Shown: one piece after another, positions 36,280 through 45,095 of the stretch
Layout: each line of letters opens with the position of its first letter
Position numbering within the stretch: position 1 is the first letter of the stretch
DNA from: Chryseobacterium sp. BLS98
Lineage (GTDB): Bacteria; Bacteroidota; Bacteroidia; Flavobacteriales; Weeksellaceae
Assembly: GCF_001045445.1 (NCBI RefSeq)
Contig: NZ_LFNF01000005.1
Span: 493,126 to 557,125 of the forward strand
Direction of reading: 5' to 3'
DNA: 64,000 bases
Translations under genes and position numbers: made by a program
Notes under the pieces: model-generated
The model's database searches: none
What the model was told of the DNA's origin: nothing
The model's input: the letters and a program-made list of their open reading frames with translations, nothing else

Positions 36280-38802
36280 TTAGTGAAGCATTTCACTTTC
36301 CGGGGCGCCCAGGTAAGAAGGTTTTAAACCTCCGGTGTTGATCAGTATTTTTTCCAGGACAATTCCGGGCTCGAGCACCCTAAACCGTAAAGTATGTTTT
36401 CCTGACTGCGGAACCGAATGTTTGGTAACTGATTTAATAATATGTTCAGACTGCCATTTTCCCAATTCTCCTTTATAATGGCCATTGAAATTCACAACCT
36501 GTGCAGGCTGATCATCAAACGAAATTTCGTACCGGAGCCCTTTATTGTGATTAAAATTTAAGGTAGGTGCTAAAAGAAGTTCAACCTCAAATTCCCCTTT
36601 GGATTCAAAGTTAATATCATATTCCAGCCAGATATTTTCATCAATTTTTGGATAGGCATTCTGCGGAAATGTTGTTACTCCGGATTTTGTTTTTCCGAAA
36701 TCTGGAATCACTTCCCAATGGATTCTGTCTGATTGCTGCTGCCTTGCAAAGTTTTCTGCTTCTATGGACACATAACCCTCTTTCTCCTGAAATACTTTTT
36801 CTTTGGGAACCTCAGCTTCGGAAATATAGGTGACTTCGGGCATTATATTTTCTTTCCCGTCTGCCCAGCTTTTGTACCCAATCCTCATCTGATCCATCAT
36901 ATGTTTCCATTTCCCTCCGGCGATCACATTATTGTATTGATGGTCCAGATAGGCGTTTCTTTCAAAACATGCCTTCACTTTATCCGCGTAGAAATTGGCT
37001 TCCGGATCTTTTTTTGCTGCCAGTTCCCTGTTTTTTGCTACTGCATAGTACATTTCATACAAATTGCTGCATGCATCGATAGGATAAAGAACCAGCTGAT
37101 AATAAGCATCCTGGTATTCAGCAGGAATCTGCTCTTTTAAACGTAAGGCTTCTACTGCCAGAGCCCTGTAATCATTTAAAACCGTTTCAAATTCATGATA
37201 ATTTTCCAGGCTGTACGTTTTGCTGTCAAGAGTCTCGGGTGTTACCCTTTTGTTGTATTTGGAATAGAGATTAATCATCCTGGCAATTTCTCCGGCGTGT
37301 TTTGTATCGAACTGCTGAGCAGCCCATTTCTCAGTATATTCCAAAAGGTTTTTAGCGTTAAACTGCTTTGGATTCCAGGCCATTTCCAGGAAAAAGCTGA
37401 TCGGAAATTCCATGGGTTTTAAATCTCCTACATTCACTACCCAAAGCTTATCCACCTTGTGTTCATAAGAAAGATTCATCTGTTCCCAGACTCTCTGGAT
37501 AGGACTGATGTTGATCCATTTGGAGTTTCTCGGTCCGCCTACATAATCGAAGTGGTAATAGATTCCATAGCCTCCTTTATGCAAAGGTTTCGAAAGATCC
37601 GGAAGCTTTCTTACATTCCCCCAGTTATCATCACAGAACAGCAGGATCACATCATCCGGAACCCGCATTCCTTTATCATAATAGTCCTGAACTTCTTTAT
37701 ACAATGCCCAGACCTGAGGTGTTTTCTCAGCTTTTTTCCCGGTAACCTCAGCAATGATCTTACGCTGGTCTTTTACGATTTTTTCCAGCAGGGAAATATT
37801 GGTTCCCTCTCCCATTGCTTCATCACCATCGCCTCGCATTCCTACTGTTACGAGCTTTTCCCAGTTTTTGCTTCTTTCGAGGCCTGATTTCCAGAATTTC
37901 TGTAAAACTTCCGCATTTTTAGCATAATCCCAGACATTGGGGAGGTTATTTTTTTTGATATACCTGTGCCAGTCGGTTTGTGCCAAAGCCATAGGCTCAT
38001 GGTGAGAAGTTCCCATGACAATACCCATTTCATTCGCTAACGGCCCGCTTAGAGCGTCATCGTCATAGAATGCTTTCCCCCACATTGCCGGCCAGATATA
38101 GTTTCCTTTAAGACGCAGAATCAGTTCAAAAACTTTTTCGTAGAACTTACTTTTTACTCCGCCAAATGTAGCTCTTGCCCAGCCTCCTAGCGAAGGTTCC
38201 TCATCGTTAAGGAAAATACCGCGATACTCTACAGCAGGCTCACCATCGGTATAAATTCCTTTTTTAAAGTATAGATTATCTTTTTTTTCAACCGGAACGT
38301 CTGCCCAGTAATACCATGGTGAAACACCTATCTGCTGGGACATTTCATAAATCCCGTAGATCGTTCCTCTTTTATCACTTCCCGCAATCACAATGGCTTC
38401 AGAAACTCCCGGAAAAGGATTGCTGACATTCTGAATGATATATTTTTCCCTTTTCCATGTTAATGCTTTTCCATCAAGCTGATTTTGCCTGATTAAATCA
38501 TCTACAACTGATTTTGTCCCGACAGTTCCGATTATAATTAAAGGAGACTGCAATCCTGAAGCCTGGTCAAGAATAACAGGCTGCTCTCCTGTCACTTTCT
38601 GAAAATCAGTCTGCAGGTTTTTCACAGCTCTCATAATCCCCTGATCTATTCCGGAATTGGTAAAAATCGAAAGATTGAGCGCCTTTTCTTTTAAAACAAT
38701 ATTTTCGTTTTTTTTCTCAGTGCTGATGAAGGGCTCTGTTGCAGTAATCTGTAAAGAAAACCCAAGCAATGTGACAAGAAAAAATATTTTTAGATGATTC
38801 AT
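36280..38802 (-). CDS. GH115 alpha-glucuronidase
   Basis: This exported enzyme of about 840 residues removes (4-O-methyl)glucuronic acid from internal as well as terminal xylose of glucuronoxylan, complementing GH67. The best start is ATG 38802 (MNHLKIFFLVTLLGFSLQITA, signal peptide); the longer frame begins with a TTG at 38847. Family blocks include YGIYEMSQQIGVSPWYYWAD, the EYRGIFLNDEEP strand, PAMWGKAFYDDD and LFCDDNWGNVRKLPD. The C-terminal part (about 640-840) is the beta-sandwich region that caps the family. It sits between GH97 and GH30, probably in one operon. Confidence 0.93.
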   Translation of the reverse strand: MNHLKIFFLVTLLGFSLQITATEPFISTEKKNENIVLKEKALNLSIFTNSGIDQGIMRAVKNLQTDFQKVTGEQPVILDQASGLQSPLIIIGTVGTKSVVDDLIRQNQLDGKALTWKREKYIIQNVSNPFPGVSEAIVIAGSDKRGTIYGIYEMSQQIGVSPWYYWADVPVEKKDNLYFKKGIYTDGEPAVEYRGIFLNDEEPSLGGWARATFGGVKSKFYEKVFELILRLKGNYIWPAMWGKAFYDDDALSGPLANEMGIVMGTSHHEPMALAQTDWHRYIKKNNLPNVWDYAKNAEVLQKFWKSGLERSKNWEKLVTVGMRGDGDEAMGEGTNISLLEKIVKDQRKIIAEVTGKKAEKTPQVWALYKEVQDYYDKGMRVPDDVILLFCDDNWGNVRKLPDLSKPLHKGGYGIYYHFDYVGGPRNSKWINISPIQRVWEQMNLSYEHKVDKLWVVNVGDLKPMEFPISFFLEMAWNPKQFNAKNLLEYTEKWAAQQFDTKHAGEIARMINLYSKYNKRVTPETLDSKTYSLENYHEFETVLNDYRALAVEALRLKEQIPAEYQDAYYQLVLYPIDACSNLYEMYYAVAKNRELAAKKDPEANFYADKVKACFERNAYLDHQYNNVIAGGKWKHMMDQMRIGYKSWADGKENIMPEVTYISEAEVPKEKVFQEKEGYVSIEAENFARQQQSDRIHWEVIPDFGKTKSGVTTFPQNAYPKIDENIWLEYDINFESKGEFEVELLLAPTLNFNHNKGLRYEISFDDQPAQVVNFNGHYKGELGKWQSEHIIKSVTKHSVPQSGKHTLRFRVLEPGIVLEKILINTGGLKPSYLGAPESEMLH

Positions 38803-38872
38803 AATCAGTTTTTTAATTTTTAAAAACTTTGTATTCTTTTTATTCAATTCAAACCTTATAGGTTTACTCCGG

Positions 38873-40810
38873 TTAATTTTTCATAACAAAACCTCCCTGC
38901 GGCTGCATTTCAATGCTGAAATCTCCTTTTACGCTTACTTTTACTTCTTTCTCTGAAGTGTTTCCTTTTGCATCATCATTGATAAGTTTTACGGTCTTCC
39001 CGGCCAACATCGGAAGCTTTATTTTCAGTTTTTGGGATTGTTTCTCAGCATTTACACCAGCTACATACCAATGATCTGCATGTCTTCTCGCAACCACTGC
39101 ATATTTCCCGGGATAGCCTTCGATAAAAACCGTTTCATCCCAGAGTGTCGGAACTTCTTTCATGAAGTTGAGCTGAAATTCCGGTGCATCGGTAAGATTA
39201 TTCGGCATTACAGCAAACATCTGAACCGGGTTCTGAAACAGTACTGCTGTAGCCAGCTGAAAGCCATCCGTGGTATGTCTTTTATTTTTATCCCTATTGG
39301 ATTCCGTTAAGTATTTATTGAGAAAAGTTCCTCCGAATTCCATACTTCCCACCGTATTTCTGATGAAAGGATGAAGTGTGGCAAAAAAAGCTTCCTGCTT
39401 ACGTACATCTTCTGAAAAATAGAGCATTTCTGAGGCAAGAACGGCTTCGCTTCCTGCATAATTCGGATACATTACTTCCCAGCCTCTCGGTACAGTAGCT
39501 CCATGGAAAATAATCGTTAATCCATAATCATTGGCATCTGACAGAATATCTTCATAAAGACGCATGGTTTCCTGTTTGTCTCCTCCGAAGAAATCCACTT
39601 TCAGACCTTTTACTCCTGTTTCTTTCAGCCATTTCATTTCCTTTTTACGCTCAACGGATGAGCTCATTTTATTTCTTGGTCCCATGGGTGCATCATTGGC
39701 TGCTCCGTTGGAATTGTACCAAAGCAATACTCCTACATTTCTGGATTTTGCATATTGAATAAGTTCTTTCATACGGTCCTTACCTATATTTTTATCCCAA
39801 AGCGCATCCATAAGAATAAACTGATATTTCAGTGCTGCAGCAAGATCTATGAATTTCACCTGATCATCATAGTTCATACTTTTGTCCTGCCAGAGAATCC
39901 AGCTCCAGGTAGATTTCCCGAACTGATAATCCTGTGAAGGCTCATACATCGGATCTACTACATCAAAAGGGATGGTGGTTTCTACGATGGGCTTCAATGA
40001 ACTACCCACCGTAATGGTTCTCCACGGTGTTTTTCCTGGAAGTGACACTGCTGCTCCGGTACTTCCAAAACCATTATTTTCAGCAATGTTCGGATAAGCT
40101 ATTTTGTAAAGGCTTTTTTCTGCTGTGGTTTCAAGATGCGAGGCACAATACATACTGTTCACTCCTGTCTCGGAAACTAATACCCAGCCCCCATTTCCGA
40201 TATGGAAAAGACCAGGGAAAACGTAGCCGTAATCAGATGGCATTCCCAGTTCTGCATCAGCTTTATAACCGCTTTCATAGCTTGGTGCCGTGCGTGCAAA
40301 ACCTGTCATGGGTTTCATCATGGGTGAAAGAAAAGTAGTGGTCTGTGACGGGAATCTGTAACCAGTAGTTTCCGACTGTACCACCACGCTCAGCCTTTCT
40401 TTCATCGGTGGAATATTGTACCGGAAAGCAATATTGTTGTTGCTCACCTGAAATTCAATGCCTATTTGATGCTGGTCTGCATTGGTGAAATGAACCGTTA
40501 AGGTGTTGGCGTTATAATTAACTTCAGATTTTTTGATTTTTCCGTTCGTGTATTTCTTAGAAACTGCATCTTTTTGGCTGTCGGTAAATTTCAGACCCTT
40601 TGAAAAATCGGATTCATTGGTTATCAATCCCAAAGGAGATTTTTCAAACATTGTTTTTCCCTGAAGGATCACATTATACATTGCTTTTCCATCTTCTGAA
40701 AAAACATGAAGCTTTAATTGACCATCAGGACTTGAAACTTCCGCTACCTGTGCAAAACTCTTGCTGATCAGAAGGAAGCTGAATACGATATATAAAACTT
40801 TTTTTCTCAT
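38873..40810 (-). CDS. GH97 glycoside hydrolase, retaining (alpha-galactosidase-like) type
   Basis: This 645-residue exported enzyme (signal peptide VLYIVFSFLLISKSFA) has an N-terminal beta-super-sandwich, a TIM barrel and a C-terminal beta domain. The sequence KGLKVDFFGG puts an aspartate (D406) where retaining GH97 alpha-galactosidases such as BT1871 carry their nucleophile, whereas inverting SusB-type alpha-glucosidases use glutamates elsewhere. It may release alpha-galactose or beta-L-arabinopyranose from complex xylan. It overlaps the upstream GH43 gene by 4 bp (ATGA), indicating translational coupling. Substrate is inferred. Confidence 0.85.
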   Translation of the reverse strand: MRKKVLYIVFSFLLISKSFAQVAEVSSPDGQLKLHVFSEDGKAMYNVILQGKTMFEKSPLGLITNESDFSKGLKFTDSQKDAVSKKYTNGKIKKSEVNYNANTLTVHFTNADQHQIGIEFQVSNNNIAFRYNIPPMKERLSVVVQSETTGYRFPSQTTTFLSPMMKPMTGFARTAPSYESGYKADAELGMPSDYGYVFPGLFHIGNGGWVLVSETGVNSMYCASHLETTAEKSLYKIAYPNIAENNGFGSTGAAVSLPGKTPWRTITVGSSLKPIVETTIPFDVVDPMYEPSQDYQFGKSTWSWILWQDKSMNYDDQVKFIDLAAALKYQFILMDALWDKNIGKDRMKELIQYAKSRNVGVLLWYNSNGAANDAPMGPRNKMSSSVERKKEMKWLKETGVKGLKVDFFGGDKQETMRLYEDILSDANDYGLTIIFHGATVPRGWEVMYPNYAGSEAVLASEMLYFSEDVRKQEAFFATLHPFIRNTVGSMEFGGTFLNKYLTESNRDKNKRHTTDGFQLATAVLFQNPVQMFAVMPNNLTDAPEFQLNFMKEVPTLWDETVFIEGYPGKYAVVARRHADHWYVAGVNAEKQSQKLKIKLPMLAGKTVKLINDDAKGNTSEKEVKVSVKGDFSIEMQPQGGFVMKN

Positions 40811-42189
40811 AACTCATTATTTTCAAGAAAGGTCCAGTAATCGAAGTACATAATATCTGTGGAGGCTTTTCCATTGAATACAAAATACAGATCATGAACA
40901 CCGGTAATCTTTCCAGCAATCTGAACTTTTACCGTTTCCCAGCGGTCATCCCCACCCGTCATCGGAACCTTTACCGTTGCGGCAACCGGGCCGTTCACAG
41001 CATCTAGATGAATGGTCATTGTTACCTCACTGTTATGGGTGGTTCCTACCCTTGCGGAGAAAACACTGGCCCCTTTTTTTCGGAAATCCACATTTTTCAC
41101 GCTGGTATAAGCGCCATTTTTCTTTGCTTTGATGAAAACACCGGCTGCTGTATTCTGATAAGATTTAACATTTTCTGACCATGCTATCATTTCAGCTTGA
41201 TTGAATGAGTAAGGATTAACTGCTGCAATAGCTTTTGTAATTCCGTTGGTCATTTTAAACGGCGAAATGGAACCGTCTTTATTGAAAGTAAGCTCTTCCA
41301 GACTTACCGATCTTGTAAACCCGCTTCCGCCCGGCAATGCTCCGTTGTGATAAAAGAAATAGGTTTTTCCCCGGAAATCGATAACACCGGGATGATTGGT
41401 AAATGATTTTCCTTCAGTGGCCATCACAATTCCTCCATACTTCCAGGGTCCCTGTGCTGTTTTACCTGTAGAATATCCTATGAATTCAGGAAGCGGACCG
41501 CCCGGCCAGAAAAGATAATACAGGTTTTTCCTTTTGTACAGCCACGGCCCTTCCTCGTATTTTGAAGGTCTTTCCGGATTGGGTTGCCCATCTCTTTTGC
41601 CAAATGATTCTTCGGTCATCGGAACTTCTACAATATTTCCGGAATAGGAAATCATATCCTCATTGAGTTTTACATATTTAAGCTTAGGATTTCCCCAATA
41701 TATATAAGCCTGTCCGTCATCATCCACAAAAACCGTAGGATCGATATCTCCCCATTCGCTCTGAACGAGAGGTTTTCCCAGCGGATCATGGAAAGGGCCA
41801 AACGGACTGTCACCAACGGCAACGCCGATAGCACCCTTGTTATTGGTTTTGGACCACATCGGAACGTACATAAAAAACTTTCCATTTCTTTCTATGCATT
41901 GTGCAGCCCAGGCATCACGCTTTGTCCAATCAAAATCTTTATACGAGAGAATCTTTCCGTGATCTGTCCAGTTCACCATATCATTCGTGGAATATACTTT
42001 CCAGTCGTTCATGGTGAACCACGTAGAATCGTCTTCATCATGTGTGGTATACACATACAATCTATCATTGTAAACCATCGGTGCAGGGTCTGCGGTATAA
42101 TTGGTCTGAACAATAGGATTCTGGGCAAATCCCATTGCAGAAAACCCTATTAGCGTAATTAAACTGATATGTATTGTACGGATATTCAT
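40807..42189 (-). CDS. GH43 arabinofuranosidase/xylosidase with C-terminal CBM6-like domain
   Basis: This 460-residue exported protein has a signal peptide (ISLITLIGFSAMGFAQ) and a GH43 propeller with D34 (TADPAP), D150 (GDIDPTVF) and E213 (YEEGPW). The C-terminal beta-sandwich (about 325-455, with FNQAEMIAWSE and a closing GVHDLYFVFNG/FDYWTF) looks like CBM6. This layout is close to subfamily GH43_29. It probably debranches arabinoxylan. It overlaps GH97 by 4 bp and follows CE1 by 38 bp. Confidence 0.9.
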   Translation of the reverse strand: MNIRTIHISLITLIGFSAMGFAQNPIVQTNYTADPAPMVYNDRLYVYTTHDEDDSTWFTMNDWKVYSTNDMVNWTDHGKILSYKDFDWTKRDAWAAQCIERNGKFFMYVPMWSKTNNKGAIGVAVGDSPFGPFHDPLGKPLVQSEWGDIDPTVFVDDDGQAYIYWGNPKLKYVKLNEDMISYSGNIVEVPMTEESFGKRDGQPNPERPSKYEEGPWLYKRKNLYYLFWPGGPLPEFIGYSTGKTAQGPWKYGGIVMATEGKSFTNHPGVIDFRGKTYFFYHNGALPGGSGFTRSVSLEELTFNKDGSISPFKMTNGITKAIAAVNPYSFNQAEMIAWSENVKSYQNTAAGVFIKAKKNGAYTSVKNVDFRKKGASVFSARVGTTHNSEVTMTIHLDAVNGPVAATVKVPMTGGDDRWETVKVQIAGKITGVHDLYFVFNGKASTDIMYFDYWTFLENNEL

Positions 42190-42227
42190 AGAATCGTAAA
42201 TTTGAATTTAAAACTTCAACCTCATAT

Positions 42228-43100
42228 TTATTCTGACTTTAGAATAAGGTTAAGATCTTCCTGGTTTACAGGTTTGAAAAGCAGCTGCGAAAACAGATAC
42301 AGATCATTTTTCCATACTTTGAAATCATGACCGCCCGGCTCTACATAAAAAATATGCGGAATTTTATTTTCTGTAAGATAGTCGCTTGTTCTTTTGCTGA
42401 AAGGCATCAACCTGTCCTGATCTCCGCATGAAATCCAGAGAAGCTTTAATTCCTTAGCTTTGGATGGATCCGGAAGAAGCTGCTGAGGCTCTTTGGTATT
42501 CGGAGCAGCGGAAAAAGCTCCTACCCAGCCGAACCTGTCAATATTTCCCAATCCGAAATTCAGGGTCTGTCCGCCACCCATGGAAAGCCCGGCAATAGCC
42601 CTGTCATTTCTGTCTTTTTTAACCGGATATTTTTTTTCCACAAAGGGAATCAGATCATTCAACAGATCTTTTTCAAAGGTTGCAAAAGCCTCTACTTTAT
42701 CTTTTGCCATAACATCGCCGGTTGCCCTGTCATCTTTCATGGCCCGTCCGTTGGGCAGTACAACAATCATTGGACTCAATTTTCCTTTGGCATACAGATT
42801 ATCCAAAATAATTTGGGGAGTTCCGTTTCTGAACCATTCTTTTTCATCACCTCCAATGCCGTGAAGAAGATATAAAACAGGATAATGAATACCTTTTTTA
42901 AATCCGGGAGGGGTATATACCAAGGCTTTACGCGTAGTTCCAACCGTTGCTGAAGAATACTGTATAGTATCAATTTTTCCGTGTGGAATTTCTTTTTTCT
43001 CAGTATCAAAATCCTGCGGTACTTTTTTCTCAAACGCCTGTGCAGCAATAAAAACTCCTGGCAGCATGAAACCTAATGCTAATACAACTGACTTATTCAT
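42228..43100 (-). CDS. CE1-type esterase (feruloyl or acetylxylan esterase)
   Basis: This 290-residue exported alpha/beta-hydrolase of the esterase D/CE1 type has a signal peptide (VVLALGFMLPGVFIAAQA). The triad looks to be S173 in GLSMGGG, D227 or D229 in SCGDQDR and H258 in GGHDF. HGIGGDEKEWF resembles the oxyanion region of CE1 feruloyl esterases. It would cut ester-linked ferulate or acetate from arabinoxylan. It is the first gene after a 302-bp non-coding gap, so it probably starts the CE1-GH43-GH97-GH115-GH30 transcript. Confidence 0.88.
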   Translation of the reverse strand: MNKSVVLALGFMLPGVFIAAQAFEKKVPQDFDTEKKEIPHGKIDTIQYSSATVGTTRKALVYTPPGFKKGIHYPVLYLLHGIGGDEKEWFRNGTPQIILDNLYAKGKLSPMIVVLPNGRAMKDDRATGDVMAKDKVEAFATFEKDLLNDLIPFVEKKYPVKKDRNDRAIAGLSMGGGQTLNFGLGNIDRFGWVGAFSAAPNTKEPQQLLPDPSKAKELKLLWISCGDQDRLMPFSKRTSDYLTENKIPHIFYVEPGGHDFKVWKNDLYLFSQLLFKPVNQEDLNLILKSE

Positions 43101-43106
43101 GATTTT

Positions 43107-43131
43107 TTTATTTGTAGTTTTAACACTTATT
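43107..43131 (-). promoter_or_regulatory. Weak AraR-like operator upstream of CE1
   Basis: The right arm ACACTTATT (43123-43131) equals the consensus; the left arm TTTATTTGT is poor. It lies 7-31 bp upstream of the CE1 ATG. Listed only because of the exact half-site and the position. Confidence 0.25.
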
Positions 43132-43188
43132 ATTTTGAATAAAAAAATAATAACGAAGCTGTTTAAACTTTTATATTCATTATTTTAA

Positions 43189-43332
43189 CCACAAAAGGCA
43201 CAAAAGTTTTAAACACTTAAGTTTTGGGAAAATCTTTGATTTTCATCTTATGTGAACTTTTCTGCAGAATCATTTTAAACTTACTTAGGTGAACTAAAGT
43301 GTTTTAAAATGAAAGCTTTTGTGGCTTTTGTA
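43189..43332. repeat. Interspersed inverted-repeat element
   Basis: The left arm begins CCACAAAAGGCACAAAAG (43189) and runs through TTTTAAACACTTAAGTTT. The right arm (43293-43331) reads as its imperfect complement, ending CTTTTGTGGCTTTTGT. The core is about 70 bp. Similar fragments occur at 33250, and such elements are common in Chryseobacterium-like intergenic DNA. Confidence 0.65.
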
Positions 43333-43402
43333 AAGCTTAAACAACTTAACATTTATTTTACCTATTTACAGCAGACTTTTCCCTGCTAATTTTTGTGACT
43401 TT

Positions 43403-45010
43403 TCATTCTCCGGCTTCATTGACTCTGAAAAAATCCACATCTACGAAGCCTCCGGTATTTTTAGTGGCATAATTAAAAACCGCGAATTTTGATCCCATAA
43501 AAAATCTCCGGTAATCAAAGATCATTTTGTAGTCTTTTGCCATCTCTGTCCAGTTCTTCTGATCGGTGCTGTAATAAAAGTCTGCCAGATCTTTCCCAAG
43601 GTTAAAATTGGCATCGATACGAAGGAAAACCTTATCTGAATTGAGAGGAATCCGCTTTTTCTCTTCTTTTTTAACCCCTGTAATTGCTTTTGTCTTATTG
43701 TCCAGGCTTACTTCATTGGTTGAAAAAACAATGAATTTTTCTTGACCTTCCTTCACTATTGACAAGATCCCGGAATCACCGTTGAAAGCACTGAAGCCTG
43801 CAACGTCTCCATCTTTCATTCCTTTGAGATCCATCGCGACAACTGCTGACGAAGTTGGGCCTTCCATTCTTTGGGTCAAAGTATTGGGTGCTGCGTAAAG
43901 ATTGTCTACCACTCTGCTGGTTTTCAGTCTCAGAAATCCTTTTCTTTCGGACAAGGACCACGCTTCATTTACCGGATTATGATTCCATTGCCACTGGATT
44001 TTCATTTTTTTACCGGAAAATTCATCACTTTCTACCAGATGATTTTTCGCTTTGAATGGCGGAAGCGGAATTTCTCCTTTCAAGGGAACTTTCCCATTAT
44101 CTCCCAACACCGGCCAGTCGTTTTGCCACTGAACAGGCAGCAATAGCGGAACACGCCCCACGCCGTTTCTGTCCTGGAAAATAAGAGAATACCAATTCCC
44201 GTTTTCATCATCTATCAAAGCGCCCTGACCTGCATAGGAGAATCCTAAAAAATTGTCTTCCAGAACTACTTTTTTCTCGTAAGGACCTGTCACTTTATCT
44301 GCTCTGTAGACGACCTGACGGCGTTTCCCGTTTTTCGGCCAGGAAATCATCATCATATAATATTTTCCGTTTCTTTTGATGATCTGGTTTCCTTCAAGAA
44401 GTCCGGTTTCCGAAGCATCTTTCTGGAATACCTCAGTTCCATCCGGATTTCCGATAACTTTCTTAAAATCAGGGCTTAGTTCAAAAACTTTGTTGGAAGT
44501 GAAAACATATGTTCTGTCATCATCATCAAAAAACAGTGAAGCATCGTGAAAATGCAGTGTTCTTGTGATGAGTTTCCATTTTCCTTTTTCCGGATGATCA
44601 GTCACGTAGAAATAAGATTTGAAAGGTTCATCATTCGGAGAGAATAAAACGTAGTATTTCCCTTTATGGTAGCGAATTGAAGAAGCCCATTGGCCTCTGC
44701 CGTAAACGGTTCCGTTCAATAAATCATATTTTGAATTGTCATTCAGGGTATCAAAAACATATCCGGACATTTCCCAATGGACCAGATCTTTGGAATGCAT
44801 TACGGGAGCTCCGGGCATCAGATGCATGGTGGTACTGATCAGGTAAAAATCACTTCCGTTTCTGGTAATGGATAAATCCGGTGCATCTGCCCAAATAATG
44901 GGATTGGTAAACGCTGTGCCCTGTTTTCCGGAAGGATTTACCTGGGCTGAGAGAAGATTCAGCCCGATAAACCCCAATAAAGAAACTATATAAGATTTTT
45001 TGATTTTCAA
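43403..45010 (-). CDS. GH43 beta-xylosidase/arabinofuranosidase, two-domain form, TTG start
   Basis: This 535-residue exported protein has a signal peptide (SYIVSLLGFIGLNLLSAQ), a GH43 propeller with D45 (ADAPDLS), D156 (FHDASLF) and E206 (LLEGNQI), and a C-terminal beta-sandwich (about 330-530) of the GH43 C2/DUF1349 kind. It appears close to GH43_12. The start codon is TTG: no in-frame ATG lies upstream before a stop, and the next Met is beyond the signal peptide. It is 85 bp downstream of another GH43 gene and probably shares its transcript. Confidence 0.9.
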   Translation of the reverse strand: MKIKKSYIVSLLGFIGLNLLSAQVNPSGKQGTAFTNPIIWADAPDLSITRNGSDFYLISTTMHLMPGAPVMHSKDLVHWEMSGYVFDTLNDNSKYDLLNGTVYGRGQWASSIRYHKGKYYVLFSPNDEPFKSYFYVTDHPEKGKWKLITRTLHFHDASLFFDDDDRTYVFTSNKVFELSPDFKKVIGNPDGTEVFQKDASETGLLEGNQIIKRNGKYYMMMISWPKNGKRRQVVYRADKVTGPYEKKVVLEDNFLGFSYAGQGALIDDENGNWYSLIFQDRNGVGRVPLLLPVQWQNDWPVLGDNGKVPLKGEIPLPPFKAKNHLVESDEFSGKKMKIQWQWNHNPVNEAWSLSERKGFLRLKTSRVVDNLYAAPNTLTQRMEGPTSSAVVAMDLKGMKDGDVAGFSAFNGDSGILSIVKEGQEKFIVFSTNEVSLDNKTKAITGVKKEEKKRIPLNSDKVFLRIDANFNLGKDLADFYYSTDQKNWTEMAKDYKMIFDYRRFFMGSKFAVFNYATKNTGGFVDVDFFRVNEAGE

Positions 45011-45056
45011 AATGTACAGTGATGTTTGGTTTTACTTTTTTTAATTTTAAAAGGAA

Positions 45057-45081
45057 ACACTTCGACAAGCTCAGTGTGACA
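45057..45081. repeat. Short interspersed repeat (CTTCGACAAGCTCAG type)
   Basis: ACACTTCGACAAGCTCAGTG with flanking TGACA is the short palindromic-ended motif (CACT/AGTG) seen scattered through many flavobacterial genomes. It sits between the two GH43 genes. A variant appears inside the coding sequence at 63311. Confidence 0.6.
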
Positions 45082-45095
45082 TTGCTGATACTGAC

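Larger units (their letters stand above)
43101..43402. other. 302-bp spacer upstream of CE1: degenerate operator plus inverted-repeat element
   Basis: Near the CE1 start (43107-43131) is a degenerate AraR-like site: the right arm ACACTTATT is exact, the left arm TTTATTTGT matches at 5 of 9, and the spacer is 7 nt. The rest is occupied by the inverted-repeat element at 43189-43332. No ORF is seen. Confidence 0.4.

Noticed and set aside
38803..38847. N-terminal extension of GH115 from a TTG codon
   Set aside because: The extra residues are Lys/Asn-rich and precede a good signal peptide starting at the ATG at 38802.
38873..40810. GH97 as a SusB-type alpha-glucosidase for starch
   Set aside because: The nucleophile-type Asp in KVDFF and the xylan context favour the retaining galactosidase-like branch; no starch genes are nearby.
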